Source: Zanthoxylum bungeanum
Lineage: Eukaryota; Streptophyta; Magnoliopsida; Sapindales; Rutaceae
NCBI GenBank assembly: GCA_019454045.1
Contig: SKCR01007819.1
Location: forward strand, 124,001-188,000
Direction of reading: 5' to 3'
DNA: 64,000 bases
The stretch's first letter is position 1. Each line of letters opens with the position of its first letter. The translations under genes and the position numbers were made by a program. Below are positions 11,939 through 23,182 of this stretch, piece by piece. Below the pieces are notes generated by a model, which had not been told where the DNA came from, ran no database searches, and was given only the letters and a program-made list of their open reading frames with translations.

Positions 11939-12488
11939 ATCCAATTAAGTCAGGTTTTAAGATAATTTATATATTATAAATGAGGTAGATTAATCTAAAT
12001 TATAAAAGTAAAAAAGCTTCACCCTACGCCAACAGTAAATTAACTACTTAACATAAAAGAAATAAAAGGTAAATAAATAAAAATAATTACTGAAAGTAAA
12101 AGTGCTAAAAGTAAAAGTGCATAATTAAAAGTGCTGAAAGTAAATAAATAAATAAAAATGCTTAATTTAAATTAAAAAAACTTAAACAAATAAGATACAA
12201 TCCTTAGTCCCTTATTAGGAACTTTAGGAAGGTATGAAAATTCAAATGAAATCGAGCCCAATTTATAGGCATCACCAGGTCCCTCACGTCGCAACGCGGG
12301 CAACCTTGCGCGTCGCGACACAATGTAGATTTATGCCATGTGGCACGCGGGTTCCGGAGATGATGACACATGTACACGGCTTTATCTGCAGCCCAATAAT
12401 TGTGTCAGCTTCGTGACACATAAAATTGGTGTGCGTCGCGACGCTGACGTCGGCAAAGATATGGATTGTCAGCAGCATGTGATGGTGA

Positions 12489-12633
12489 CACGTGGCACGG
12501 CGCACGTTAGTAGATTTGATGTGATATTGACACGTGGCTGGTACACGTTAGCAGAATTCATATGATGTCGACATATGACAGGCGCACGTTAGTAAGTTAG
12601 CATTTTAGCAGATGACTCTGATTGTGACACGTG
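12489..12633 (-). promoter_or_regulatory. CACGTG motifs in solo LTR E
   Basis: The G-box hexamer CACGTG occurs at 12489, 12531 and 12628, twice followed by GC. A denser cluster is in the copy at 41162-41538. G-boxes bind plant bZIP and bHLH factors; activity here is inference. Confidence 0.5.
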
Positions 12634-13519
12634 TTTGGCGCATGTTGGCGGCTTATTTTAGCAGACATCACATTTTAGCAAGAAACTTATATTTTTGCCC
12701 TTTTTATCTGTTTTCCGCTGTTTTGGCCCCGAATTGCCTCCAGAGAATCCTGTTATTTTATTTATCTACAAAATAACACAACACATCAAAATATTCACAG
12801 AACTCAAGAAACTATACAAAATATTAGGTCAAATGAGTGGAAAATAGTGATCTATTTACCACTCATCAGATAATCATGTTACCATTCTAGAGTTACTAAG
12901 CCGCTCATTGATTACCTAGAATTGTTCTTGAGTTGTTTCATGATGGTAAGACTTGTTTGGTGTAGTAAAGTTTGAATTAAAGTGATGGATTTAATTGATT
13001 TGGTAAATTTTGTCAATTTGAAGAAATTGTAAAATTAGAGTTCTTAACCCTTTCCAAATTTGAGGCTTTTCATATATGTGATGTATTATGGTGTTTATAT
13101 GATGCATATTAATTTTTGAGTTGATTGGATTTGATCTTGGCATGTTTTGAACATAAAATGACCAAATTGCAAAAACTGAAAAATGTGGGGGCTATTCGGC
13201 AATTACCTAAAAATTGGGGATTTTGTTGCAATATAATTTTGATGTGTTGGACATGTTGAAAATAATTTTAGAAATGATTTAGAATCATCCAAAATTATAT
13301 TTGACAATTTTAGGACTAAAATGATCAATTTGTAATGTTGTGGGGCAATTCGCTAATTACCAAGAAATTTGATTTTTTGTGTAAATTTTCAGAATTTGAT
13401 AATTGGATATTAAATAAATAAGTTTATTTAATTGATCCAAGAAAAATTTTGAAATCGGAAAATTTTAATTTTCCGCGTTTCCGCTGCGTTACCGGATTTT
13501 CGCCATAAAACCCCTTACA

Positions 13520-14029
13520 ATACCTACAACATAATTTTGAAGACTGGGTTCAGATTCAGTTATTCTACAATGGATTAAATGGTCATAATAGAACTATGGT
13601 CGATGCAGCTGCTGGAGGAACCCTATTCAAGAAATCCACTGAAGATGTCTATGCTCTACTGAAGGAGATGTCCATTAACAATTTCCAATGGTCAAGTGAA
13701 CGCACTAATGTGCCTAAGGTGGCTGGTATATACGAGGTGGATCTAATTGTTGCACTTACAGCTCAAGTGTCATCCCTCACGACTCATCTAGCAGTATTGA
13801 CCAATCAACAGGGCCAACCATCTATTGAAGTTGTTGCTACTAATAGAATGATCTTACCCGACGGAGGATATGAGCAAGTCCAATATGTGAACAATCAGAA
13901 CTTCAACAACTCTAGATGAAATCCTATGCCAAATTATTATTATTCAAACTTTTCATATGTTAACACAGAGAATGTCTTGCAACCTCTTTTTGGCTTCAAC
14001 AATCAAAGATCAGAGCAAGCTAATGGTTT
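13520..14029 (+). pseudogene. Gypsy (Athila/Tat-type) gag fragment
   Basis: Frame from about 13527: motifs FEDWVQIQLFYNGLNGHNRT and MVDAAAGGTLFKKSTEDVYALL, then a conserved stretch about asparagine-rich residues (YVNNQNFNNSR). These are typical of the Ty3/gypsy Athila/Tat gag domain that forms the particle. A stop at 13917-13919 interrupts it, after which the same frame continues (NPMPNYYYSNFSYVNTENVL and on) to about 14025. It is only a fragment: the N-terminus and all of pol are missing. It lies between the A1 3' LTR end and an LTR-C scrap, so it is probably older DNA into which A1 inserted. It could belong to family E, which has an Athila-type primer site, but there is no direct link. Confidence 0.82.
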
Positions 14030-14743
14030 GTTAATTTTGGAAATTAGTAACCCTAAGTATAAAAAGAAAATTTGATTTTTCTTTTTGGGATCTCTCATTC
14101 TATAACCTAGCCTTCATCTTCTTCTTCTCCAAATCCTATCAATTGTTGAAAAAAGAAAAAGAATAACATAAGAGAAACAAAAATCAAAAGAACAAAAATT
14201 GTTGTGTGACTTTATCTATAAATAATTTAGGGATTGCTTAGTGAGTCTTACCTACACAAGTTTCCGTTGGTAACGAGATATAGTTCGGAAGACTTTGTGG
14301 TGTCGAACAAATCATCCTCTTCATCTCATTCTTGTTCACTGCAGTGAGCATTATTTTTGCTCATTGCCGCCCCTATACTTGGTGAAACGGAACTCGATTT
14401 GGTTTCATTTTAATCCAATTTTTTGGGGAATATTTTGTGGTGTTTTGGGGCTGTTTTCAAGTGAAAAATCAGAACCAAATTGCAGCCTTAGTCCACGCAT
14501 TTCAGGTGCTGTTTCTGCAATGCGTTGGGCGAGAATCGAGTCCAAAACAGTCCATTTTTTGTCCGGCTGTTCGAGGACTGTTCCGAGGCTGTTTCGGGGC
14601 TAGAATTTTGTCTAAAACTGAAACAAAATTTCAGTGGTGGTGGCAGTAACATTCGGCAGTTCAAAGGGAAGGGTAGAAAAAATTTTCATGTCCAATCTAT
14701 GTGCCTAAACCGTTTCCGCTGCGCAAGGAAAGCGTTTCCTACA
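14030..14743 (+). mobile_element. LTR fragment of copia family C (plus orientation)
   Basis: This matches the reverse complement of about 32418-33130, ending CGTTTCCTACA exactly as the C 5' LTR does. The 5' part is missing. Immediately after it, LTR A sequence begins mid-LTR (GTATTATGG...), so C had inserted in the A2 5' LTR. The frames at 14295-14773 are shadows of this LTR. Confidence 0.85.
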
Positions 14744-15184
14744 GTATTATGGTGTGTATATGATGCATATTAATTTTTGGGTTGATTGGATTTGATCTTG
14801 ACATGTTTTGAACAAAAATGGACCAAATTGCAAAAATTGAAAATTACTGAGCTGTTCGGCAATATTAAAAAAATTTGGAGATTTTTGTTGCAATTTATTT
14901 TTGATGTGTTGGACATGTTGGAAATCATTTGAGAATTGATTTGTAATCATCCAAAATTATATTTGACAATTTGAGGACTAAAATGTACAAAATGCAAAGT
15001 TTATGGGTCAAATGGTACTTTTCAAGAAATATGATTTCTTGAGTTAAATTTCAGTTTTTAAGTATTGGGTATTTAAATAAATAATTTTATTTAATTGATC
15101 CAAGAAAATTTATTGAAATCGGAAAATTTTGATTTTCACGTTCCGCTGCGTTACCGGATATTCCCATAAAACCCCAACAAAAAT

Positions 15185-15196
15185 TGGTATCAAAGC
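15185..15196 (+). other. Primer-binding site of A2, mutated
   Basis: TGGTATCAAAGC, one base different from the canonical TGGTATCAGAGC at 1944 and 22438, lies 5 nt after the LTR end. Confidence 0.88.
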
Positions 15197-15416
15197 CTGG
15201 GTCTGATTCTGAACACTCGATATGATTATGCCTTTAAATTCAATGTTTAATTTAATCTTTACTTTATACATGCATATGTTTATTTAATATGATTAAATAA
15301 AGTAAAAGCATTTTTGTGGATAATTCCTAATTAATAAGGTTGTATGTTAATTATGTATTTGAAACAAGTTAAATGGTCCGTCTTGTCAATACGGTTTATG
15401 TATATCTTTTCTATGA

Positions 15417-15741
15417 CTACATCCGAGAACGTGCCAAAGCTGTGAGGGTGTAGCCGATAGAAATTTATTTATACCGGATGTATATCAGATACTAGATAAA
15501 TTCAAGCGAAAGAGGAATCCTGAACGTGCCAAAGCTGTCAGGGTTACTCAAGTAGCTTGAGTTTATCATTGACGAGTTTAACCTTGGTACTCCTCCTTGT
15601 GAACGTGTCAAAGCTGTCACAACGAGAAACGATCAAGATCGGAAACCTAGGAGTCACTATTGAGTGATTAACAATGAGTTGTATACCTGATGAATATATG
15701 TAGGCAAGAACGTGCCAAAGCTATGAGCTGAAATATATTCA
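15417..15741 (+). repeat. Four constant-loop stem-loops in the A2 leader
   Basis: The layout is the same as in A1. Stems: CTACATCC/GGGTGTAG (15417-15453); GATAAATTCAAG/CTTGAGTTTATC (15495-15506/15556-15567) around AATCCTGA/TCAGGGTT; TTGTGA/TCACAA (15597-15602/15617-15622); TGAATATA/TATATTCA (15691-15698/15734-15741). Loops keep ACGTGYCAAAGCTR. Confidence 0.85.
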
Positions 15742-15937
15742 AGGATCCACCTTTCACTATTTGTATTTAATTTAATTATTAAATCATTGAATTTTGTTTG
15801 GGGATTATAATATTGCATGATTTAGTGGGAGGGAAATTTTTAGATTAACAATCCATGATCTAGTTATTTCTTTCGATATTATTTGAAACTGTTTAATTCT
15901 GCTAACCATTTTTCGTAATCTAAATGATAGATTTGCG

Positions 15938-16115
15938 ATGGCGGCACAATCGACTAATTTGTTTGCGCGTATGTCGGATACGAACAAACTAAAAGGCGTT
16001 GACAACTTTACCGATTGGGATTTGGATTTAAGGATTGTCCTTGAATCCGAAAAGTTGAGATATGTACTTAAGGGTCCGCTGCCCCTTGCTGTGTCTGAAG
16101 ACACAACCCCAGAGG
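15938..16115 (+). pseudogene. gag N-terminus of A2, interrupted by A3
   Basis: This is the best-preserved gag start in the window: the ATG at 15938 opens a clean frame with AAQSTNLFARMSDTNKLKG, DNFTDWDLDLRIVLESEKLR and YVLKGPLPLAVSEDTTPE. It is the N-terminal domain of copia Gag. The frame has no stop up to the junction at 16115/16116, where the LTR of another A element starts; only about 59 codons remain of an expected few hundred. Comparison with A1 (which continues GGAACACC where this copy has GGTGTTAGGG) fixes the break. The spurious tail of the frame beyond the junction is LTR sequence. Confidence 0.88.
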
Positions 16116-17569
16116 TGTTAGGGTTGGTGCTATGAGCGCCAATTTTATTATGTATTTCCTTGTAAATACTAATATAACTTTTTATTTGGAATAAAATAAA
16201 AATTTTGCATTATATAACACCCTCTTTTATATGGTAAAGACGTAACACACCTTCAAATGATTAGTTATGATACTGTTGTAAAAGCGTCGCAGCTGACATT
16301 GAGTTATATCATTACGTTGTCATTCTTAGACAGTTCATGGTCAAGGTTTACACTACTTGGCCAGTAAAGAAAACCCGTTGAGACTGGTACATGTCGTATA
16401 TTGAAATCTTGGACTCCGATGGTTTCTCAATGAACCATGAGTCTCGGAGACTCGTATATACATGTAGGTGTTTATAACAGATAAACATTGAATGACTCAC
16501 CGAAGATTCTTAATGGATGGTACACCAACGTCAATAAGAATCTTCTCGGGTTGAGTGAGCATAGTGATTCTTTGACTTGAGATACCATTGTGGATATATG
16601 AGTTATCATCCACACTTAGATGACAGTCACGTCACCGATCTATTTAGATCTGACCTCCGCCGGTTCTTTGGGTGTGGACTGATGCTCAGGATATCCTGTG
16701 TCTATCAAGAAAGGATCTGTCATTTCTATGTACAAAGCATAGGTATTCAATATGGAATTAGGAATCTGTTAAATCCATGGGCCCGTGGTACGCTGTAGAA
16801 ATTAATTCTAAGTGTTATTAAGGGATTGCTAAGAGAAACATCAACGTGATTATATCTATAGAGATTTTACGTTTATATCTATATCTCTGGAATATTCTGG
16901 ATACATGTGACAGAGAGTTTATGTTGGAGCAGTTGTGGAACCTCTAGGGTCGGATCGGTACCCCGGGTAGCGGAAATGGGTCTAACCCATCGATATCAAG
17001 TATGGGTGTAATTTTAAATCATTTAATGAAATACTATATTCCATTACGAGTGTGTAGGAAAAAATCGGGACTGAATCGGAGTCCAGAAGCTTCAGAACGA
17101 GCGAAAATAAAATTGGCGCGCGCACACGTACGTGGGTGAACAGTGCACACGCGCACTGTTCATTTGAGCTGACTGTGCCATTTTTTTTGTTTTCTTAATG
17201 CTTCAGCTCTCTGGAAAATTTCCAGAGAGCTGAAGCAATTAGGGTCTATTACCCTAATAGCTTTCGGTCTTCTCTAAACACTTCAAAAATACCCAAAATT
17301 AATTTTTAATTTCAAAACTAACATAAACACATGTTATAGAATAAAAATCAAGTTTTTCAAAATATCAAATATTTTTACAAAAATATAAATTTATTCTAAA
17401 TACGCATTTACATAAATTTTGTATCCAATACACAAACCAAATTAGAATCTCAATAAGAAATGTCTCGTGAACAATTCTAGGTCACCCAAAGGTGGTCAAG
17501 TGATTCTAGAATGGTATCCATAGCTCTAAGCTTTAATCTAGAGTTCCAAACTCAAATTAATCATTTCAT
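16074..17569 (+). repeat. Tandem duplication, unit 1
   Basis: The unit contains the end of A2 gag (16074-16115), the start of the A3 5' LTR (16116-16916), duplication site GTTTA (16917-16921) and the first 648 bp of LTR D (16922-17569). It is directly followed by a second copy that begins again at gag. Both junctions share the 4-bp word GTCC. By eye the copies differ at roughly one base in ten plus indels, so the event is not recent. Confidence 0.9.
17200..17236 (+). repeat. 18-bp perfect palindrome in LTR D (unit 1)
   Basis: Arms GCTTCAGCTCTCTGGAAA and TTTCCAGAGAGCTGAAGC flank a single A. It is followed by ATTAGGGT/ACCCTAAT (17238-17258) and preceded by GAACAGTGC/GCACTGTTC near 17138-17162. 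In the second copy (about 18714-18750) one arm has decayed. Confidence 0.85.
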
Positions 17570-19079
17570 GTCCGCTGCCCATTGCTGTGTCTGAAGATGC
17601 AACACCGGAGGTGTTAGGGTTGATGCTATGAGCGCCAATTTTATTATGTATTACCTTGTAAATACTAATGTAACTTTTTATTATGAATAAAATAAACAGT
17701 TTCTATTATATAACATCATATTTTATATGGTAAAGACGTAACAGAGCTTAGAATGTTAAGTTATGATACTGTTGCAAAAGCGTCGCAACTGACATTGAGT
17801 TGTATCATGACGTTGTCATTCTTAGACAGTTCCTGGTAAAGGTTTACACTACTTGGTCAGTAAATTAAACCCGTGGAGACTGGTACATGTCGTATATTGG
17901 AATCTTGGATTCCGATGGTTTCTCAATAAACCATGAGTATTGGAGACTCGTATAGATGTGTAGGTGTTTATAACAGATAAACATTGAACGACTCACCAAA
18001 GACTCTTAATGGATGGTACACCAACGTCAATATGAATCTTCTCGGGTTGAGTGAGCATAGTGATTCTTTGACTTGAGATACCATTGTGGATATATGAGTT
18101 ATCCTCCACACTTAGATGGCAGTCACATCACCGATCTATTTAGATCAGACCTCCGCCAGTTCTTTGGGTATGGACAGATGCTCAGGATATCTTGTGTGTA
18201 TCAAGAAATAATCCATCAGTTCTGTGTACAGAGCATTGGTATTCAATATGGAATTAGCAATCTGTTAAATCCATGGGCCCGTGGTACATTAGAGAAATTA
18301 GTTCTAAGTGTTATTAAAGGATTGCTAAGAGAAACATCGACATGATTATATCTATAAATATTTGACGTTTGTATCTATATCTCTGGAATAATCTGGATAC
18401 ATGTGATGGAGAGTTTATGTTGGGGTAGCTGTGGAACCCCTAGGGTCTGATCGGTGCCCCAGGCAGCGGAAATGGATCTAACCCATGGATATCAAGTATG
18501 GGTGTAATTTTAAATCATTTAATGAAATAATATATATTCTATTATGATTGTATAGGAAAAAAGCGGGACTGAATCGGAGTCCGGAAGCTCCAGAACGAGC
18601 GAAAATAAAATCGGCGCACACATACGCACGTGAACAGTGCACGCGCGCACTGTATGCATGAACAGTGCGAGCGCACACTGTTCATTTGAGCTGACAGTGC
18701 CATTTTTTTTTGTTCAGCCCTCTGGAAATTTTCCAGAGAGCTGAAACAATTAGGGTCTATTATCCTAATAGCTTCTGGTCTTCTCTAAACACTTCAAAAA
18801 CACCCAAAATTAATTTTTAATTTCAAAACAAACATAAACACATGTTATAGATTAAAAATCAAGTTTTTCAAAATATCAAATATTTTTAAAAAATATAAAT
18901 TTATTCTAAATACGCATTTGCGTAAATTTTGAATCCAATACACAAACCAAATTAGAATCCCAATAAGAAATTTCTCGTGAACAATTCTAGGTCACCCAAA
19001 GGTGGTCAAGTGATTCTAGAATGGTAGCCATAGCTCTAAGCTTTAATCTAGAGTTCCAAACTCTAATTAATCGTTCCAT
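17570..19079 (+). repeat. Tandem duplication, unit 2
   Basis: The order is the same as in unit 1: gag end 17570-17611, A3 LTR from 17612, GTTTA at 18413-18417, LTR D from 18418. After 19079 LTR D continues uniquely (TCCAACATGAAC), which defines the end of the duplicated segment. Confidence 0.9.
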
Positions 19080-20835
19080 GTCCAACATGAACATCTTTGA
19101 CCTAATTAGAAGCATGTTGTGTTTATACTTCTAAAGTATCCTAACACAACTGATTAGCCTTATTCAACATTAAGCTATGTGATCATGCATCTAATAAACA
19201 AATGAACATAGCTTTGGAGAAGATCAAACATTACCTAGTAAGCTTGATGCAAGATCCAATCTACTTCTCCTTTGTTCAAATTGTTGGAGAACCTCCAAGG
19301 TGTGCAAGCTTGACTCCAAGATTCAATCTTGTTTCCAATGCTTCCAAGCTTTACTTCAAGATCCAATCTTGATTTCTCCTAGATCAAATGTTGTAGAGAC
19401 CTCACAAGCTTCTCTAAACATTTCTCTAACTTAGGCTAATCACTCAAGAATTTGCTTATGCTTGTTATTTTTCTTGTAATTAAAACCTTCCTAAAGCTTG
19501 CTATTTATAGCAAAACTTAGGCAATTTTTAATTAATAAAAGTTGTAATCAAATTTTAAGTGGGCTTAATCTAATTTGTCCAAATATATATAATTAGGTGT
19601 GACTAATCTCCATTGTCTCCCACTATAATTTAATCCAATTAAATCAAGTCAAAGATTAGGAAATAGATTAGTTAAATGTTTGCCACCTTGATTTAATCCA
19701 ATTAAATCAAGCCAAAACCACCTATTATTATATACTTACAATTACCATAATATCCTCAAATGGTAGAGATAATTATGATTTTATAATTATGCCCTTTTGT
19801 AATTATTGAATTAGTCCAATTAATCCAATTAGGTCAAAGTAAATAATCAATGTTATCCAATAACATTTGATTATCTTAGTTGATAATTATAATATCGAAT
19901 ATTATATTATATCAAAATTAATCGGCTACCCAAATTCTCAACGAGTACACTTCATACTGGGACTCTCTAAGTTCAGACACGTTCGTCATATAAGTCTAGC
20001 TAATATGTACGCAATTTGGCCACCTCCGAATTCGCGAAGAACACGAACGACCTTTCTGAACTATACAAGTCGAGGTCATTACATATGTTTAACAATCTCT
20101 CTGTCGTAGGCTATCCGAGTTGTGCTTAGGAAACATAGAATATACCGTCAAGTTTCTAAGGCGCACATCTCATGTCAACATGTCCACGATTCTTTACAAC
20201 TGATGCAATCCACCCTAGGTGATCGGCTTTGGCCAAAGTCTTTAAGAATCGTGACTTTACTAACATTGATACCTAAATCCTTTATGGTACACATACGGGC
20301 CGACAAATCCTATCTTGTTCGCACTTGATTACTGAGTGCATCGGTCCACACCCAACGAACATCTAGAGGCCATACCATGAAAGGTTTCTGACATACATGG
20401 CATCAAAGTGTCGAGGATCTCACACAAAATCAATGATATCCTATAGTCAAAGGATTACATATTCTACTCAACTCGAGGAGATTCCTATTGACGGTGGTGT
20501 GTACTTCCAACTATTAGGAATCACCTGTGAGTCATTCAGTATTCGCTTCAACGAATACCCACATGTCTATACGAGTTTCCCAAACTCATGGTACATCGGG
20601 TTAAACCATTGGAACTCCAATTCCAATATACGACATGTGCTAGTCTTCTAGGTTATAGGAATTCGACCGTATTCCAAAACCAACAACTAGGAATATTTAC
20701 TTTAAGAATAGTTTACACCTAGTGTCAACGTAATGACAATACCATTATAATGTATGAAATGAAAAATGTAGTTATTTTATTAATAAATAATAAAATGTAC
20801 AATTCGGATTGTCACTCCAAGCACCAACTCCATCA
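18418..20835 (-). mobile_element. Solo LTR of family D inside A3 5' LTR
   Basis: It is 2418 bp, TGTTGGGG...CTCCATCA on the plus strand, flanked by a perfect 5-bp duplication GTTTA (18413-18417, 20836-20840). On the minus strand it begins TGATGGAGTTGGTGCTTGGAG, similar to the start of LTR A, and both then share a stretch around ACATGTCGTATATTGGAA. D is therefore a relative of family A in the opposite orientation. The short frames inside (18478-20651) have no recognisable domains. Confidence 0.9.
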
Positions 20836-21471
20836 GTTTATACGTATGTTATGACCTCGACCCGTATGGTTCAGAGAGTTTATCCGTGTTCGTCATAATT
20901 TATGGGTGGGTTGATTATGGACATGAAATTTGATTTCCTGATGGATATGTCTGAACTTAGAGAGTCTCACTAGTGAAATATACTCGTAGAGCCCTAGGAC
21001 AACTTTTATAAATTATTTTCGTTTAACGGTTAAACGAAAAATACATGCAAATCGACCTAATGGTCATTTCCTAATTAATGTGTATTTGTATTTAATATTT
21101 GATATTATTAAATGCACATAAATTAATTGTCAAATTATGATATTTGACATATATCATTAATATATGTATTTGAGATATTTAATGTAAATATAATACATAT
21201 ATTTAAGATATTTATATTTAATTGTTGAATAATTAAATTAATTAATATAAGAAATATCATTAGTAATGATTTAACTTTTAAATGGATTGGAATCAATGTA
21301 TACACTTGTTTCATTATATTAAATGTTAGGAAATGGCAAGTTCTAATTTGTAACAATTGTAAAAGGTGATGGTGATCATTTTAAATAAGTAATCTTGACT
21401 AATTAAAATGAAACCAAAATTAAATATTTTGATATTTAATTTTAGCAATTTTCGGCCATGTGAAAAGGTGG

Positions 21472-21478
21472 TATAAAT
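21472..21478 (+). promoter_or_regulatory. TATA-like box in A3 5' LTR
   Basis: TATAAAT within GGTGGTATAAATTA. The same box is at 47064-47070 in the 3' LTR, while A1 has a decayed TATATAT near 10432. The leader repeats downstream would lie in the transcript. Confidence 0.5.
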
Positions 21479-22437
21479 TATTTTTTGTTTCATTTTTCAA
21501 GATATACAAGTTTTTCAAATATTCACTAAGTTAAAAATTGAGAGAAAAAATGAAGAACAAAAGGAGAAAGGCTTGAAAACTTGGAGTTTTGTAAGTTATT
21601 TCCAACTTTCTTCAACTAAGAAATTATTTCTATGATTCTATTCTTCAATTTGTGTAGTTTAGAATTTTCTCTAATCTTTAATTATGTGAATTATTGGTTG
21701 GAAACTTGTTTGAAAGATGAAATCATGTATGTTAACAAAGTTTGCATGAAATTAGTTCATTACCATTCTTTAAGCCATTTGATGGTGATGTTGCCATTAT
21801 AGAGTTTCTTAGCCACTCATAGATAACCTAGAATTGTTCTTGAGTTGTTTCATGGTGGTGAGACTTGTTTGGTGTGGTAAGGATTGGATTAAAGTATTGA
21901 ATTTGTTTAATTTGGTTTAATTTGTCAATTTGTGAAAATTATAAAATTAAGGTTCATAACCCTTATCAAATTTTGGGCTTTTCATATATGTGATGTAATT
22001 TTATGTATATATGCTGTATATTAAATTTGGGATTGATTGAATTTGATCTTGACATGTTTTAAACTAAAAAGTACCAAATTACAAATCCTGTAAATTACTG
22101 AGGTTGTTCGGCAATTTTAGAAAATTGTGAATTTTTTATTGCAATTTGTATTTTCATGTATTAGACATGTATAAATCATTTTGGGATTGATTTGGAATCA
22201 ATTAAATATGTATTTGACAATTTAAGGACCAAAATGATTAAATTGTAAAGTTTATGGGTAAATTAGAAATTATAGGAAATTTGATTTCTTGGGTTAAAAT
22301 TTCAGATTTTAATTATTGGGTAATTAAATAAATAAGTTTGCTTAATTGATCCAAGAAAAAATTTTAAAATTGGAAAATTCTGATTTTCCGCGTTCCGCTG
22401 CGCTAACCCAGTAATTCCCTATAAAACCCCAACAAAA

Positions 22438-22449
22438 TGGTATCAGAGC
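22438..22449 (+). other. Primer-binding site of A3
   Basis: TGGTATCAGAGC, 3 nt after the LTR end, complementary to initiator Met tRNA. Confidence 0.93.
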
Positions 22450-22662
22450 GAGTATGATTCTGGACACCCGATATTTAAAATTCAATGTTTATTTTAATAT
22501 TTACTTTATGCATGCATGTGTTTATTTAATTTGATTAAATAAAGTAAAAGCATCTTTTGCGGAAAAATCCCTATTTGAAAATAAGGTTTTTATTTAATAT
22601 GTATTTGATGCATATTAATTTTTCCGTCTTGTCAATACCGCTTATCGATAAATTATTGGCGA

Positions 22663-22985
22663 CTATATCCGAGAACGTGCCAAAGCTGTGAGGATATGGC
22701 CGATAGAAATTTATCTGTACCGGATATATTTGATATTAGGTGAATTCAAGCGCAAGCAGAATCCTGAACATGCCAAAGCTGTCAGGATTACGAAAGTATC
22801 TTGAATTTATCATTGACAAGTTTAACCTTGGTACGCCTCCTTGTGAACGTACCAAAGTTATCACAACGATAAACGACCAGGACCGAAAACCCAGGAGTCA
22901 CTTGTGAGTGATCGACAATGAGTTATCTACCTAATGAATATATATAGGCGAGAACATGTCAAAGCTGTGAGCTAAAATATATCCA
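22663..22985 (+). repeat. Four constant-loop stem-loops in the A3 leader
   Basis: Stems: CTATATCC/GGATATGG (22663-22670/22692-22699), where A2 has CTACATCC/GGGTGTAG, so the fourth pair changed from C-G to T-A on both sides; AATCCTGA/TCAGGATT (22760-22767/22782-22789) inside TGAATTCAAG/CTTGAATTTA (22741-22750/22800-22809); TTGTGA/TCACAA (22841-22846/22861-22866); TGAATATA/TATATCCA (22935-22942/22978-22985, one mismatch). Loops are more worn than in A1. Confidence 0.82.
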
Positions 22986-23182
22986 TGGGGTCCACCTTTC
23001 CCTATTATATTATGATTTGATTATCGCATGTTTTGTATTCTGTTTGGGGGTTACAGTTTTGCATGAAATAGTGGAAGGGACATTTTTAGATTAAAAATCC
23101 ATGATCTATTTAATGCTTATGATATAATATGAAACTGTTTATCTGTTAACCGTTGATTTGCTGTCTATTTGATAGATTTACG

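Larger units (their letters stand above)
10748..12868 (-). mobile_element. Solo LTR of gypsy family E inside A1 3' LTR
   Basis: It starts TGACCGGC and ends CCACTCATCA on the plus strand, 2121 bp, and is flanked by a perfect 5-bp duplication GATAA (10743-10747 and 12869-12873). Related LTRs are at 39765-41848 and 47136-48831. Orientation is inferred from the E derivative at 47136-50530, whose primer site and polypurine tract show that E is read on the minus strand. A solo LTR with an intact duplication is the usual product of recombination between the two LTRs of one element. Confidence 0.9.
1316..13519 (+). mobile_element. Copia-type LTR retrotransposon A1, degenerate, with nested insertions
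   Basis: Order on the plus strand: remnant 5' LTR (1316-1938), primer site, structured leader, gag, protease, integrase, reverse transcriptase, RNase H, polypurine tract, 3' LTR (9011-13519). Integrase before reverse transcriptase is the Ty1/copia order. A minus-strand B LTR (3300-5630) sits in gag and a solo E LTR (10748-12868) in the 3' LTR. Without the E insertion the 3' LTR is about 2.38 kb and ends in ...TTACA. The target duplication cannot be read because the 5' LTR start is lost. Many stops and frameshifts show it is dead. Confidence 0.93.
9011..13519 (+). repeat. 3' LTR of A1, interrupted by solo LTR E
   Basis: It starts TGTTGGGGTTGGTGCTC and ends CCCCTTACA. The LTR segments are 9011-10747 and 12869-13519. 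A possible polyadenylation word AATAAA is at 9085-9090. A palindrome with 14-bp arms and a TTG loop is at 10204-10234, and a similar structure recurs in the A3 LTRs near 21220 and 46840. Confidence 0.9.
14744..16115 (+). mobile_element. 5' end of copia element A2
   Basis: It contains the 3' part of an A LTR (14744-15179, ends CCCCAACA), a mutated primer site, the leader with four hairpins and the beginning of gag. At 16115/16116 gag breaks off and an A-family LTR starts (TGTTAGGG), so another A element inserted in A2 gag. The rest of A2 is not in the window. Confidence 0.88.
17612..22434 (+). repeat. 5' LTR of A3, interrupted by solo LTR D
   Basis: It runs from TGTTAGGGTTG to ACCCCAACA. LTR segments are 17612-18417 and 20841-22434, about 2.4 kb in total, close to the A1 3' LTR. 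A TATA-like box is at 21472. The LTR drives transcription and supplies the integration ends. Confidence 0.9.

Noticed and set aside
14295..14773. Three overlapping frames of 70-102 codons
   Set aside because: They are LTR C sequence; the reverse copy at 32418-33130 does not keep the frames.
16074..17620. A compact non-autonomous A family whose gag start joins directly to a 3' LTR
   Set aside because: The two occurrences are neighbouring units of one tandem duplication, and a full A element follows, so insertion plus duplication explains them better.
19867..20651. Three successive plus-strand frames as a split gene
   Set aside because: They lie in solo LTR D, on the strand opposite to its transcription, with no recognisable domain.
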